64,000 nt of DNA from Salinilacustrithrix sp034522155 (GTDB lineage Bacteria; Actinomycetota; Acidimicrobiia; Acidimicrobiales; Salinilacustritrichaceae). The notes beneath the pieces are model-generated. The model saw only the letters and a list, made by a program, of their open reading frames with translations, was not told the origin of the DNA and ran no database searches. Below are positions 39,880 to 49,576 of the stretch, in pieces. The stretch is taken from assembly GCA_034522155.1 (NCBI GenBank), contig JAXHLP010000001.1:186001-250000 (forward strand), written 5' to 3'. Both the position numbers and the translations under genes were made by a program. Each line of letters starts with the position of its first letter. Within the stretch, counting starts at the first letter, position 1.

Positions 39880-41338
39880 GACCGGCCTCCAGGATCTCGA
39901 GGACCCGGTCGGGCACGCGGGTGAGGTCGCCGGCGTTGAGCGTCAGGCAGCAGTCGCCGGACTCGAGGACGTCGAGCAACCACGTCGTCGCCGCGTCGAG
40001 GTCGGGGAGGAACCGGGCCGGGAGATCGGGATGGGCCTCGGTGACCGCCTCGAGCACGAGCCGCCCGGTCACTCCCTCGATGGGTGGTTCCCCGGCCGGA
40101 TAGAGCTCGGTGACCGCCAACAGATCGACACCGACGAACGCGTCCGCGAACGTCGGGGCCAGGTCGCGCGTGCGGGTGTAGCGGTGGGGCTGGAACACAC
40201 ACACGACCCGTTCGAACGGGCCACTCCGGGCGGCCTGCACGGCCGCGGCGACCTCGGTCGGCAGGTGGTCGTAGGAGTCGACGAACGTGATGCCGTTCGC
40301 TTCGCCCCGCACCTCGAAGCGCCGGGCGACCCCGGCGAAGCGACCCAACGCGCGAGCGGCGACGTCGAGCGGCACGCCGGCGGTCACGGCGGCGGCGATG
40401 GCTCCGGCTGCGTTGCGGGCGTTGTGGGCCCCCGGTGCCGACGGCACGGTCACCTCGACGCGGCGGCCGTCGTGCTCGTGGGTGTAGGCGACACCGATGC
40501 CCTCGGGGCGGATGTCGTGGAGCCGGTGGTCGGCGGCGGCATGGGTGCCGTAGGTGACCGGCTGGCGGGCATCGGCGACCAGCCCGGCGGCGCCGGGGTC
40601 GTCGAGGCACAGGACGGCCGCGCCCTCGAGCTGGCGGACGAACCGGCGGAACCCGTCGAAGAGCGCGTCCTCGCTCCCCCAGTACGAGAGGTGGTCGGCC
40701 TCGAGGTTGGTGACCACGCCGTGGTGGGCGCCGAGGGTCAGGAAGGTGCCGTCGGACTCGTCGGCCTCGACCACGAAGCCGGGGCCCGTACGCCAGTCTG
40801 CGTTGGCCCCGAGCCCCGGGACCCGGGTACCGACGAGGAACCCGGCACCGTCGCCGGCACCGTCGAGGATCGTGGCGAGCATCGCCGACGTCGTCGACTT
40901 GCCGTGCGTGCCGGCCACCGCGGTGACCTGCCGCTGCGTGCAGATCGCGGCGAGCACGTCGCGTCGATGGACCACGGGGACCCCGGCTCGGGTCGCCGAG
41001 ACCACGTCCGGGTGATCGGTGGGCGTGGCCGTGGAGGTGACCACGACCGCACTCGCGGGCGCGGCCGGTGACGCGGGACCGACCGCGACGTCGACACCCA
41101 ACGCGCGCAACGGCCCGAGGAACGGTGTCTCGTTGTGGTCGGTGCCCGACACGGCATGGCCCATCTGGGCGAGCACGGTGGCCACGGCGCTCATCCCCGC
41201 GCCTCCCACGTTGACCACGTGGATGCGGCGCGGGCTGGCGAGGTCGGGCACCCGGCGCGGATCGGCCCGGTCGCGCACCGCCTGCTCGCGCTCGGCCGGG
41301 GCCGGATCGAACGCGTCGCGGTCAGGACGTGCGGACAT
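39869..41338 (-). CDS. murC: UDP-N-acetylmuramate-L-alanine ligase
   Basis: ATP-dependent ligase that adds L-Ala to UDP-MurNAc. The 489-residue protein has the N-terminal Rossmann domain (IHVVNVGGAGMSAVATVLAQMGHAVSGTD), the ATP loop VAGTHGKSTTSAML, NLEADHLSYWG, and FQPHRYTRTRDL near the C-terminus. The usual DDYxHHPTE motif reads VDSYDHLPTEV, with Ser for the second Asp and Leu for the second His, an uncommon variant. The ATG at 41338 overlaps murG by 17 bases; the stop overlaps the expected murB start. Confidence 0.93.
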   Translation of the reverse strand: MSARPDRDAFDPAPAEREQAVRDRADPRRVPDLASPRRIHVVNVGGAGMSAVATVLAQMGHAVSGTDHNETPFLGPLRALGVDVAVGPASPAAPASAVVVTSTATPTDHPDVVSATRAGVPVVHRRDVLAAICTQRQVTAVAGTHGKSTTSAMLATILDGAGDGAGFLVGTRVPGLGANADWRTGPGFVVEADESDGTFLTLGAHHGVVTNLEADHLSYWGSEDALFDGFRRFVRQLEGAAVLCLDDPGAAGLVADARQPVTYGTHAAADHRLHDIRPEGIGVAYTHEHDGRRVEVTVPSAPGAHNARNAAGAIAAAVTAGVPLDVAARALGRFAGVARRFEVRGEANGITFVDSYDHLPTEVAAAVQAARSGPFERVVCVFQPHRYTRTRDLAPTFADAFVGVDLLAVTELYPAGEPPIEGVTGRLVLEAVTEAHPDLPARFLPDLDAATTWLLDVLESGDCCLTLNAGDLTRVPDRVLEILEAGHGN

Positions 41339-42380
41339 GGCGTTCGGCCAGGTCGGCCACGCGGGCAGCGGCATCGGGCGCAGCGAGGGAGGACATGGCG
41401 GCCGACATGCTCGAGAGCCGCTCGCGATCGGTGAGGAGGGCCTCGACCTCGGCAGCGAGGCGGTCGCCGTCGAGCTCGTCGTCGCGGATCACCACGGCAC
41501 CGCCGGTGGCCGCGACCCGTTCGGCATTGGCCACCTGCTGGCCACCGGTCGTGACCAGTGAGGGCACGATGACTGCGGGCCGCCCCGTGGCGGCCAGCTC
41601 GAAGCACGTGCCCGAGCCGGCGCGACACACGACCAGGTCGGCCCGCGCGAGCTGGCCCGGCATGTCGTCCTCGTATTCGACGGCCTCGTAGACGAGCTCG
41701 CCGGTGTTCGCGGGTCGGGCCAGCGTGGGCCAATCGCGACGCCCGACGACGTGGTGCACCGCCAGGTCGTTCCGGTCGTGCCAGTGCTCGACCGCGGCCA
41801 CCGTGGCCCGGTTGATCGAGAGGGCGCCGAGCGAGCCACCGAAGACCAGGACCTGCGTGCGCCCGTCGGCCCGGGACTGTCGTTGCGTCTCGAACAGCTC
41901 GGCCCGGACGGGGTTGCCCACGACCGTGGCTCGCGGCAACGGCGTGTCGGGGAACGACACCGCACAGGCACGGGCGAACCGTGCGAGCAGCCGGTTGGCG
42001 GCGCCGGGCACCGCATTCTGCTCGTGCACGACGAGTGGGACGCGCCACAGGACGGCACCGAGGCCGCAGGCCACGCTCGCGTAGCCGCCGACGGCGATCA
42101 CGACGTCGGGTCGCTCGCGGCGGACCAGAGCCACGGCCTTGACGAGCGCCCGCAGGAGTCCCACGACGGCCCCCACGTTGTCGAGCGTGAGCCGCCGGGC
42201 GATGCCGCGCCCGGGCAACAGTGTCGACTCGAACCCGGCCTCGGGCACCAGGCGCGCCTCGAGGCCGCGCGCCGATCCGACCAGGTGCAGGTCGTGGCCG
42301 CGGTCGGCCAACGCGGTCGCGATCGCGAGCGCGGGAAGGACGTGGCCGGCGGTCCCGCCGCCGGTGACCAGGATCTTCAT
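41322..42380 (-). CDS. murG: UDP-GlcNAc:lipid I N-acetylglucosaminyltransferase MurG
   Basis: Peripheral membrane GT28 enzyme that converts lipid I to lipid II. 352 residues. The N-terminal glycine-rich loop VTGGGTAGHVLPALAIA, GGYASVACGLGAVLWRVPLVVHEQNAVPG, the second loop VFGGSLGALSINRATVAA and the donor-binding CRAGSGTCFELAATGRPAVIVPS are all in place. The usual GGSQGA reads GGSLGA, and the usual SRAG reads CRAG. ATGA overlap with ftsW upstream. Confidence 0.95.
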   Translation of the reverse strand: MKILVTGGGTAGHVLPALAIATALADRGHDLHLVGSARGLEARLVPEAGFESTLLPGRGIARRLTLDNVGAVVGLLRALVKAVALVRRERPDVVIAVGGYASVACGLGAVLWRVPLVVHEQNAVPGAANRLLARFARACAVSFPDTPLPRATVVGNPVRAELFETQRQSRADGRTQVLVFGGSLGALSINRATVAAVEHWHDRNDLAVHHVVGRRDWPTLARPANTGELVYEAVEYEDDMPGQLARADLVVCRAGSGTCFELAATGRPAVIVPSLVTTGGQQVANAERVAATGGAVVIRDDELDGDRLAAEVEALLTDRERLSSMSAAMSSLAAPDAAARVADLAERHVRTS

Positions 42381-43708
42381 CGGCCCCGAACGGTACGCCC
42401 GGTGGACCCCCGGTCGCCGTTCCCGGCGCGCCGAGCGGCGATCCGTTCCCGCACGGCGTGTTCGGGAGCCCGGCTCTGGAACGCCACGTTGACCAGCACG
42501 CCGGCCGCGACCATGGTCGACAGCAGCGACGAACCGCCGAAGCTGACGAACGGCAGCGGCACGCCGGTGATGGGGAGGATGCCGAGGACGGCCCCCACGT
42601 TCACGAACCCCTGCACGGCGAACCATGCCGCCACCCCGGTGGCCAGCATCGAGCCGAACCGGTCATGGGCCCGGGCGCCGATGCGCAGAGCGCAGGCGAT
42701 CATGACGGCGAACAAGCCGACCACGAACAACGCGCCGATGAGGCCGAGCTCCTCACCGATGATGGCGAACACGAAATCGGTGTGGGCCTCGGGCAGGAAC
42801 CCCCACTTCGCCCGGCTGGCCCCGAGCCCCGTGCCCGACACACCGCCGGAGGCGACGCCGATGAGGGACTGGATCGTCTGATAGCCGGTGTCGCCGGCGT
42901 TCTCCCACGGGTCGAGGAACCCGGTGACCCGAGCTCGGCGGTACGGCGCCGCCAGCGCAGCCATCATGCCGATCGCCGCACCCGCCAGCGCGAGCAAACT
43001 CAGCACCCGCAACGGCAGGCCACCCTGGAGGAGCATGCAGCCCACGACGGCGCAGATGATGGCGGAGGTCCCGAGGTTCGGCTGCAACATGAGCAGGCCG
43101 ACCATGGTGACGACCACGAGCAGCACCGGTCGCAGCACCACCCGGAGGTCGTGGATCCGATCGCGTTCGCGCGCCACCAGCGCGGCCACGTAGACGACGA
43201 GTGCGAACTTCGCTGGCTCGGCCGGCTGGAGCTGGAACTCGCCGAATCCCAACCAACGTTGGGCGCCGTTGACGCTGATGCCCACCCCGGGAACGAGCAC
43301 CATGCCGAGCAGGGCAATCGAGCCGATCACGAGCACCGGGACGAGCGAAGTCCAGCGGTGATAGTCGATCCGCGCACCCACGTAGAGCCCGACGAATCCC
43401 ACCACCAACCACGCGCACTGCCGGAGGAAGACGCTGAACGCCGAACCGCCGACCTCGGCGGCGATCACCGATGACGCCGACAAGATCATGACCGACCCGA
43501 TCAGGCTCAGCAGCACCACCAGCACCACCAGGGTCACACCGAGCACGGCCTGGGACTCGGCGTCGGCGGTGCGGGGCTCGGGCACCACGCGCAGGCGCGG
43601 GCGCCTCGCCGCTCGTTCCCGACCGGTCCTCGACGCTCGCGGTTCCTGCTCGCTGCGACGCATACCGCGCCCGACGGGCCGGCCGTCGCCGAGGCTGACA
43701 TCGCTCAT
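42377..43708 (-). CDS. ftsW: Lipid II polymerase FtsW (SEDS family)
   Basis: Septal peptidoglycan glycosyltransferase of the SEDS family, partner of FtsI. 443 residues with about ten membrane helices and a basic cytosolic N-terminus (about 55 residues). SEDS motifs: NGAQRWLGFGEFQLQPAEPAKFALVVYVAAL, MLQPNLGTSAIICAV, GASRAKWGFLPEAHTDFVFAIIGEELGLIG, and GVPLPFVSFGGSSLLSTMVAAGVLVNV. The ATG overlaps the murD stop as ATGA. Confidence 0.95.
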   Translation of the reverse strand: MSDVSLGDGRPVGRGMRRSEQEPRASRTGRERAARRPRLRVVPEPRTADAESQAVLGVTLVVLVVLLSLIGSVMILSASSVIAAEVGGSAFSVFLRQCAWLVVGFVGLYVGARIDYHRWTSLVPVLVIGSIALLGMVLVPGVGISVNGAQRWLGFGEFQLQPAEPAKFALVVYVAALVARERDRIHDLRVVLRPVLLVVVTMVGLLMLQPNLGTSAIICAVVGCMLLQGGLPLRVLSLLALAGAAIGMMAALAAPYRRARVTGFLDPWENAGDTGYQTIQSLIGVASGGVSGTGLGASRAKWGFLPEAHTDFVFAIIGEELGLIGALFVVGLFAVMIACALRIGARAHDRFGSMLATGVAAWFAVQGFVNVGAVLGILPITGVPLPFVSFGGSSLLSTMVAAGVLVNVAFQSRAPEHAVRERIAARRAGNGDRGSTGRTVRGR

Positions 43709-45054
43709 GATCGTGCCTTCCGTTCGAGTACCCGGGTCGTGAAGTCGTCGCCGCGGGCGGCGTAGTCGGCGTACCAGTCGAACGACGCGCACGCCGGCGA
43801 CAGCAGGACCGCGTCGCCCACGACCGCCCGTCGGGCCGCCGCCGCGACCGCGTCCTCCATCGAGGTCGCGATTTCCACGGGCACGAGCCCATCGAAGGCG
43901 GCCTCGACCTCGGCGGACGCCTCGCCGATGGCCACCACGGCCCGCACGTGGGCGACACCGTCGGCCAACTCGCCCAGGTCGAGTCCCTTGTTGCGACCGC
44001 CCGCGATGAGAACCACGTGCTCGAAGCCGCGAACGGCGGCGAGCGTGGCATGGGGCACCGTGGCCTTGGAGTCGTCGTACCAGCTGACGCCGTCGATCGT
44101 GGCCACGAGCTGCACGCGGTGTGGGAGGGGGCGGGACCGACGCAGGACCGCGGCCACTGCTCCGTCGTCCGCGCCGGCAGCGTGGGCCGTCGCCGCGGCC
44201 GCCAGCGCGTTCGACAGGTCGTGGGGCAGGGCCCGGGGGAGCTCGTCGACACCGACGAAGGGCCCGGCGGGACCGGCGAGGGCGGCCGACCCGGAGGCGG
44301 GTCCCGTCACCTTGTAGTCCGCTGCGGGCTCGATGATCGAGAAGCTCACGGGACGGGACTCCACCCCGGCGAGGTGACGCCGCACGACCGGGTCGTCGAG
44401 GTTGCCGACGGCCACGTCGCTGGTCGACTGCGAGGTCCAGATGCGCGCCTTGGCGGCTTCGTAGTCGGCGGCGGTCGCGTGCACGTCGAGATGGTCGGGG
44501 GCGAGGTTCAGCCACGTGCCGACCCGGGGCGCCCAGTCATGGCTCCGACCGAGACGGAACGACGAGGCCTCGACCACGAACCAGTCCGGCATCGGATCGT
44601 CGATGGCGGCCACGAGCGGGAGGTCGTTGTTGCCGGCGTCGACGCAGGCGATCCCTGCCTCGTTGAGCATGGCGGTCACCATGGTGGTGACGGTGGTCTT
44701 GCCATCGGTGCCGGTGATGGCGGCGATGGGCCGGGGGTCCCAGGTCGCAGCGAGGTCGAACTCGGTGAGGAGGGCCACGTCGAGGTCGGCTGCCAGCGCG
44801 AAGACCGGATGCCGGTCGGCCAGGCCGGGCCCGGGCACCACGGCGCCGGCCATGCGCATCAGCTGGGCCAGGCGGTCGACGTTCGGCGCGACGGTGAGCT
44901 CGACGCCGATGGCGGCGGCGACGTCGAGCACCCCGGCGCCGGGCTGGTCGTCGGTCGCTTCGACGCGGTGCTCGCGAGCGAGCAGCGCACGGGCCACGGC
45001 CTGGTTGGTCCGGCCGAAGCCGACCAGCAGGACGTGGGACGGGATCGCGACCAT
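43705..45054 (-). CDS. murD: UDP-N-acetylmuramoyl-L-alanine-D-glutamate ligase
   Basis: ATP-dependent ligase that adds D-Glu. 449 residues. It has VLLVGFGRTNQAVARALLA, the ATP loop ITGTDGKTTVTTM (GTDGKTT in place of the commoner GTNGKTT), VVEASSFRLG, LNLAPDHLDVHATAADYEAAKARI, and the C-terminal YDDSKATVPHATLAAVRGF, LIAGGRNKGLDL and LLSPACASFDWYADYAARGDDF, which are MurD-specific. The start overlaps the mraY stop by one base (TGATG). Confidence 0.95.
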   Translation of the reverse strand: MVAIPSHVLLVGFGRTNQAVARALLAREHRVEATDDQPGAGVLDVAAAIGVELTVAPNVDRLAQLMRMAGAVVPGPGLADRHPVFALAADLDVALLTEFDLAATWDPRPIAAITGTDGKTTVTTMVTAMLNEAGIACVDAGNNDLPLVAAIDDPMPDWFVVEASSFRLGRSHDWAPRVGTWLNLAPDHLDVHATAADYEAAKARIWTSQSTSDVAVGNLDDPVVRRHLAGVESRPVSFSIIEPAADYKVTGPASGSAALAGPAGPFVGVDELPRALPHDLSNALAAAATAHAAGADDGAVAAVLRRSRPLPHRVQLVATIDGVSWYDDSKATVPHATLAAVRGFEHVVLIAGGRNKGLDLGELADGVAHVRAVVAIGEASAEVEAAFDGLVPVEIATSMEDAVAAAARRAVVGDAVLLSPACASFDWYADYAARGDDFTTRVLERKARS

Positions 45055-46088
45055 CAGTCGAGGGCCCCGGTGCCGATGAAGTCGGCGTAGAACAGGCCGA
45101 GCGCCAACGCGGTGCCGAGCCCGGCCATGATCCAGAAGCGGATGATGACCGTGGTCTCGGGCCAGCCACCCAGCTCGAAGTGGTGGTGGATGGGTGCCAT
45201 CCGGAAGAACCGCTTGCCGGTGAGGCGGAAGCGGCCGACCTGGAGCATGACCGACAGCGTCTCGAGCACGAACAGCGAGCCGACCACGGGCAGCAGCAGC
45301 TGGGTGTTGGTGGTCAGTGCGAGGGTGGCCAGCGCGGCGCCGATCGCGAGCGACCCGGTGTCACCCATGAACATCTGGGCCGGATTGGCGTTCCACCACA
45401 GGAAGCCGGTGACCCCGCCGAGCATGGCCGCGGCCACCACGGCCAGGTCGAGGGCGTGGGCGACGTCGTACACCTCGGGATGGCGGAACGCCCAGAACCC
45501 CATGAAGACGAACGACATGAACGCGAACACCGACGACCCCGCGGCCAGGCCGTCGAGCCCGTCGGTGAGGTTCACGGCGTTGGTCGTCCCGGCGATGAGC
45601 AGAACGGCCCAGATGGCCCACACCGGGTTGGCGAGATCGATACCGGGCGAGTCGAAGCGGGTGAAGGAGATCGTGGTGTGGATGTCGGTGAGGGTCAGCA
45701 TCGCCACCGCGAAGCCGACGGCCACCGTGAGCAGGCCGATCATCTTGGCTCGGCTCGACAGCCCGAGGTTGCGTTCGCGGCTGACCTTGATCCAGTCGTC
45801 CACGAGGCCGACCGTCGCCGCCAGAATGATGGTGAACATCACGATGAGTCCGGTGCGCGTGAACAACAGCCCCGACCGCACATGGGCGGCGACGTAGCCG
45901 ATGGCGGCGGCGCCGACGAAGGCCACACCGCCCATCGTGGGCGTGCCGGCCTTGGTCACGTGACCCTCGGGACCGTCCTCCTGGATCGGCTGGCCCACCC
46001 GGTGCTGGGTGAGCCAGTGGATCAGGTACTTGGTGCCGAGGAGCGATGTCACCATCGAGATGCCGCCGGCGAGGAGCATGGGGATCAC
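45054..46088 (-). CDS. mraY: Phospho-N-acetylmuramoyl-pentapeptide transferase
   Basis: Ten-helix membrane enzyme that makes lipid I from UDP-MurNAc-pentapeptide and undecaprenyl phosphate. 344 residues with the conserved KAGTPTMGGVAFVG, VGLVDDWIKV (catalytic Asp pair), GTTNAVNLTDGLDGLAAG, FMGDTGSLAIG, and MAPIHHHFELGGWPE. The GTG at 46088 overlaps the corrected murE stop as GTGA; ATG at 46079 is an alternative start. murF, usually just upstream, is absent. Confidence 0.96.
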   Translation of the reverse strand: MIPMLLAGGISMVTSLLGTKYLIHWLTQHRVGQPIQEDGPEGHVTKAGTPTMGGVAFVGAAAIGYVAAHVRSGLLFTRTGLIVMFTIILAATVGLVDDWIKVSRERNLGLSSRAKMIGLLTVAVGFAVAMLTLTDIHTTISFTRFDSPGIDLANPVWAIWAVLLIAGTTNAVNLTDGLDGLAAGSSVFAFMSFVFMGFWAFRHPEVYDVAHALDLAVVAAAMLGGVTGFLWWNANPAQMFMGDTGSLAIGAALATLALTTNTQLLLPVVGSLFVLETLSVMLQVGRFRLTGKRFFRMAPIHHHFELGGWPETTVIIRFWIMAGLGTALALGLFYADFIGTGALD

Positions 46089-47522
46089 CGGCCCGACACC
46101 TCCCTGATGGCCTCGCTCGCGACCTCGCGGTCGTCAAAGGCGATGGTCCGGTCGGCGAAGGACTGCGTCGTCTCGTGTCCCTTCCCGGCCACCACCACGA
46201 CGTCATGGTTCCGCTGCCGCGCGCGCAGCGTGGTGGATGGCCTCCCGACGGTCGGGCACGACCTGCACGTCGGTGTCCGGGCGAGCGTCGGCGGGAACAC
46301 CGGCGACGATCTCGGCGATGATCGCGTCGGGGTCCTCGGACCGTGGATTGTCGGATGTCACGATCACCACGTCAGCAGATGCTGCCGCGATCCTCCCCAT
46401 TTCGGGGCGCTTGGCCCGGTCCTTGTCGCCGCCGCACCCGAACACCACGATCACCCGGCCCCCATGGAGCCGGGCGAGCTCGCGGCCCGCGTCGAGCACG
46501 GTCTGGAGCGCGTCGGGGGTGTGGGCGTAGTCGACGGCGAGCGTGAAGAGCTGGCCCTCGTCCACGAGCTCGAAGCGGCCGGTCACCGGACCAGCCTGCC
46601 CGAGCCCCGCGGCGATGTCGTCGGGGTCGACGCCCAGCCACGCCGCGATGGTGGCGGCGCACAGCGCGTTGGCCACGTTGTGGCGACCGGCGAGGGCCAG
46701 CTCGATCGTCCGGTCCCGCCACCGGAACCGCGTGCCGCGGACCGTCGGTTCGAGGTCGGACGCGTCAACCAGGGAGAACGGCCGGGTCGCGACCCCGACT
46801 CGGTCGAGCAGTCGAGCGCCCCATTCGTCGTCGCTGCGGATCACGGCGCGACCGGTGCGAACCGGTTCGAACAACCGGGCCTTGGCCGCGAAGTAGTGGT
46901 CGAGATCGACATGGAGGTCGAGGTGGTCGTGCCCGAGCATGGTGAAGCCGGTCGCGGCGAACCAGATGCCGTCGACGCGGCCCATGGCGAGCGCGTGTGA
47001 GGACACCTCCATCGCCACGACCTCCACGCCCTCGTCGAGCCAGCCCGCGAGCTGGGCCTGGAGCTCGGGCGCATCGGGCGTCGTCGGCGGTCCACCGGGC
47101 CGCGAGGTGAGCGTGCCGATGACCTCACAACGCTGCCCGGCCGCGTCGTAGATGGCCCGCAGCAGGCTGACGGTGGTCGTCTTGCCGTTGGTCCCGGTGA
47201 CCCCGATGACCGTCAACGACCGGCTCGGATCGCCCCAGAATCGGGCAGCGACCGGACCCATGGCGAAACGCACCGAAGGCACGATCAGCTGGGGCACGTC
47301 GACGGGCAGGGGCCGCTCGACCAACAGCGCGGCCACGCCCGCGGCCACCACCTGCTCGGCGAGATCGTGACCGTCGATGCGCGAGCCCGGCACGCAGCAG
47401 AAGAGCGCGCCCGACAGGACCTTGCCGGTGTGGTGCACCACCGCGTTCACGTCGACGTCGCCGCGGCGATCCGCGTCGATCCCCGCGTCCGCCAGGCCGT
47501 CGGCCAGCTCCGAGAGGAGCAT
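46085..47522 (-). CDS. murE: UDP-MurNAc-tripeptide synthetase, with apparent C-terminal frameshift
   Basis: Adds the third residue of the stem peptide. It has the ATP loop VIGVTGTNGKTTTVSLL (about 105-121), EVSSHALAMGRV, HDHLDLHVDLDHYFAAKARLF, and VDYAHTPDALQTVL. SDNPRSEDP near residue 398 is the DNPR motif that marks meso-diaminopimelate as substrate. The frame stops early at 46203 after HHAARAAAEP, but the missing family C-terminus VVVVAGKGHETTQ with FDDREVASEAI continues in another frame to 46085. Dropping one C of the CC at 46207-46208 joins them into a normal 478-residue protein overlapping mraY as GTGA. A sequencing error is likeliest. Confidence 0.9.
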
Positions 47523-49576
47523 CAGTCGCGCGCGGAGGCCAGATCGCCCGACGGCGCCGCCGCGGGCGGGATCCGGAACCGACTGAGGGCGAAGCTCGCG
47601 AGGTCGGCGAACACCGGCGCCGCCGCGCTGCCGCCGTAGATCGTCGCCGTGGGCTCGTCGATGACCGCGATGATGCTGAGCTTGGGGTCCTCGGCGGGCA
47701 CCATCCCGGTGAAGGCGGCCACGTAGTGGTAGTTGCCGGCCCGGTCCCGGTAGGTGCCGGTGTCCTGAGGCTTGCGGGCCGTGCCGGTCTTGCCGCCCAC
47801 CTGGTAGCCCGCGACCTGGGCCCGCTGGCCCGTGCCGTTGTTGACCGCCTCCACCAGCATGTCGCGCACCGCGGCCGCCGTCTGCTCCGACACGACGCGG
47901 CGGGCCGGGCCCGAGTCGAGCTCGTTGCGTTCGCCGTCAGGGGCGATGGTCGCGTCGACGAGACGGGGCTCCACGTAGCTGCCGTCGTTGGCGATGACGT
48001 TGTAGGCGCTGAGCATCTGCATGGCCGTCACCGCGATGCCCTGACCGATCGGGATCGTCCCGATCGAGGTTCCCGACCACTTGTCGGTGGGCAGGAGCAG
48101 GCCGGGCGACTCGTTGGTGAAGTCGAGACCGGTCTTGGTGCCGAAGCCGAAGTCGCGCACGTACTGGTCGATCCGGTCCTTGCCGAGCTCCTCGGCGATC
48201 ATGATCGTTCCGATGTTCGACGACTGCGACAGGATCTCGGTGGTGGTCATCGGCTCCGTCGGATGTTCGTGGTCGTCGGAGAAGAGGTGGTCGGACACCT
48301 GGTACTGCCAGGGCACCGAGCGCGTCGTGTCCGGCTCGACCACGCCCTCCTCCAGCGCCGCAGCGATGGTGATCATCTTGTTGACCGAACCCGGTTCGAA
48401 CACGTCGATGACGGCTCTGTTCGCCCCCGCCGTGATGATCTCGTCGTCGGTGTTGCGGGTGATGTTGGCCAGGGCGAGGATCTCGCCGGTCTCGGGCTCG
48501 CTGATGGCGACCATGCCGCCCTTGGCGCCCATGGCGTCGACCTGGTTCGCCAGGACCCGCTCGGCCTCGTACTGGAGGCTGCGGTCGAGGGTGAGCATCA
48601 CGTCGGAGCCCGACAGCGGTGCGGTGCGGGACTGGGCGCCGGCGGCGATCGTGCCGCCGTCGCGTGCGCGCTCGTAGCGGACCTCACCCGGCGTGCCGGT
48701 GAGGACGTCGTCGAAGAGGAGCTCGATGCCGGTCGAACCCGTCTGGTCGGATGCGACGTCGCCGATCACGGAACGGGCGAGCGACTCGGACGGGGTGAAG
48801 CGGGTCGGTTCCTCTTGCACGTGGATGCCCTTCAGCTCCAGCTCGAGCACCCGGGACACGAGGTCGTCGTCGACGCGACGTTCCAGGTAGACGAACTGGT
48901 CGTCGCGCCCGAGCTTCTCGGCGAGGTCGACGGAGTCGAGCCCGAGCACGGGAGCGAGCTGCTCGGCTGCATCCGCCGGGTGCTCGATCTGACTCGGGTC
49001 AGCGAAGATGCTGGGGCGCTGGACCGACAGTGCCAAGTCATGGCCCTCCCGGTCGAGGATCCGGCCCCGAGAGGCGTCGAGCTGCACCGTGCGCAGGCGT
49101 TGCTCGCGTCCGACCTCGACATAGGTCTGGCGGTCGAGCACCTGCACATCCACCAGCTTGCCCACCACCGCCAGGAGCAACACACCCAGCAGCGTCTTCA
49201 ACACCAGGCTGCGGCGCTCGGGACGGCCCGGACGCGCACCCCCCGCCCGGGGCGGTCGGCCACCTCCACCACCGCCGGGGACGGCACGCAAGCGACGGGC
49301 CGGAGGTCCGGGAACGGCCGGCGGTGGACCCAGATGGGTTGGGCGTGGCCGGGAGCCGCGTCGGTCACGGTCCGGGCGGGACGGGCGCACCGGCGGCTTG
49401 GGGCGTGGGGCGGTGATGGACCGGTCGAGCGGATCGCCGTGCCGGCCCGGGCGTCGGCGGGACAGGCGGGTGACGGTGGCGTGGCCGCGGTCGGTCGGCG
49501 GATCGTCGACGAACGGGTCGGTGTCGAAGTCCTCGAACCCCTCGCCCCACCCTGGTTCGATCGGACCCCAGCTCAC
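47522..49576 (-). CDS. ftsI: Septal peptidoglycan transpeptidase FtsI (PBP3)
   Basis: Class B penicillin-binding protein that cross-links septal wall, partner of FtsW. 684 residues. A long basic Pro/Arg/Gly-rich cytosolic tail (1-122) precedes one membrane helix (about 124-142), the pedestal domain, and the transpeptidase domain with SVNK at 397-400 (catalytic Ser397), SSN at 452-454, and KTG at 596-598. Length without the tail matches the family; the tail is unusually long. The GTG at 49576 overlaps the ftsL-like stop as GTGA. The stop overlaps the murE start by one base. Confidence 0.95.
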   Translation of the reverse strand: MSWGPIEPGWGEGFEDFDTDPFVDDPPTDRGHATVTRLSRRRPGRHGDPLDRSITAPRPKPPVRPSRPDRDRRGSRPRPTHLGPPPAVPGPPARRLRAVPGGGGGGRPPRAGGARPGRPERRSLVLKTLLGVLLLAVVGKLVDVQVLDRQTYVEVGREQRLRTVQLDASRGRILDREGHDLALSVQRPSIFADPSQIEHPADAAEQLAPVLGLDSVDLAEKLGRDDQFVYLERRVDDDLVSRVLELELKGIHVQEEPTRFTPSESLARSVIGDVASDQTGSTGIELLFDDVLTGTPGEVRYERARDGGTIAAGAQSRTAPLSGSDVMLTLDRSLQYEAERVLANQVDAMGAKGGMVAISEPETGEILALANITRNTDDEIITAGANRAVIDVFEPGSVNKMITIAAALEEGVVEPDTTRSVPWQYQVSDHLFSDDHEHPTEPMTTTEILSQSSNIGTIMIAEELGKDRIDQYVRDFGFGTKTGLDFTNESPGLLLPTDKWSGTSIGTIPIGQGIAVTAMQMLSAYNVIANDGSYVEPRLVDATIAPDGERNELDSGPARRVVSEQTAAAVRDMLVEAVNNGTGQRAQVAGYQVGGKTGTARKPQDTGTYRDRAGNYHYVAAFTGMVPAEDPKLSIIAVIDEPTATIYGGSAAAPVFADLASFALSRFRIPPAAAPSGDLASARD

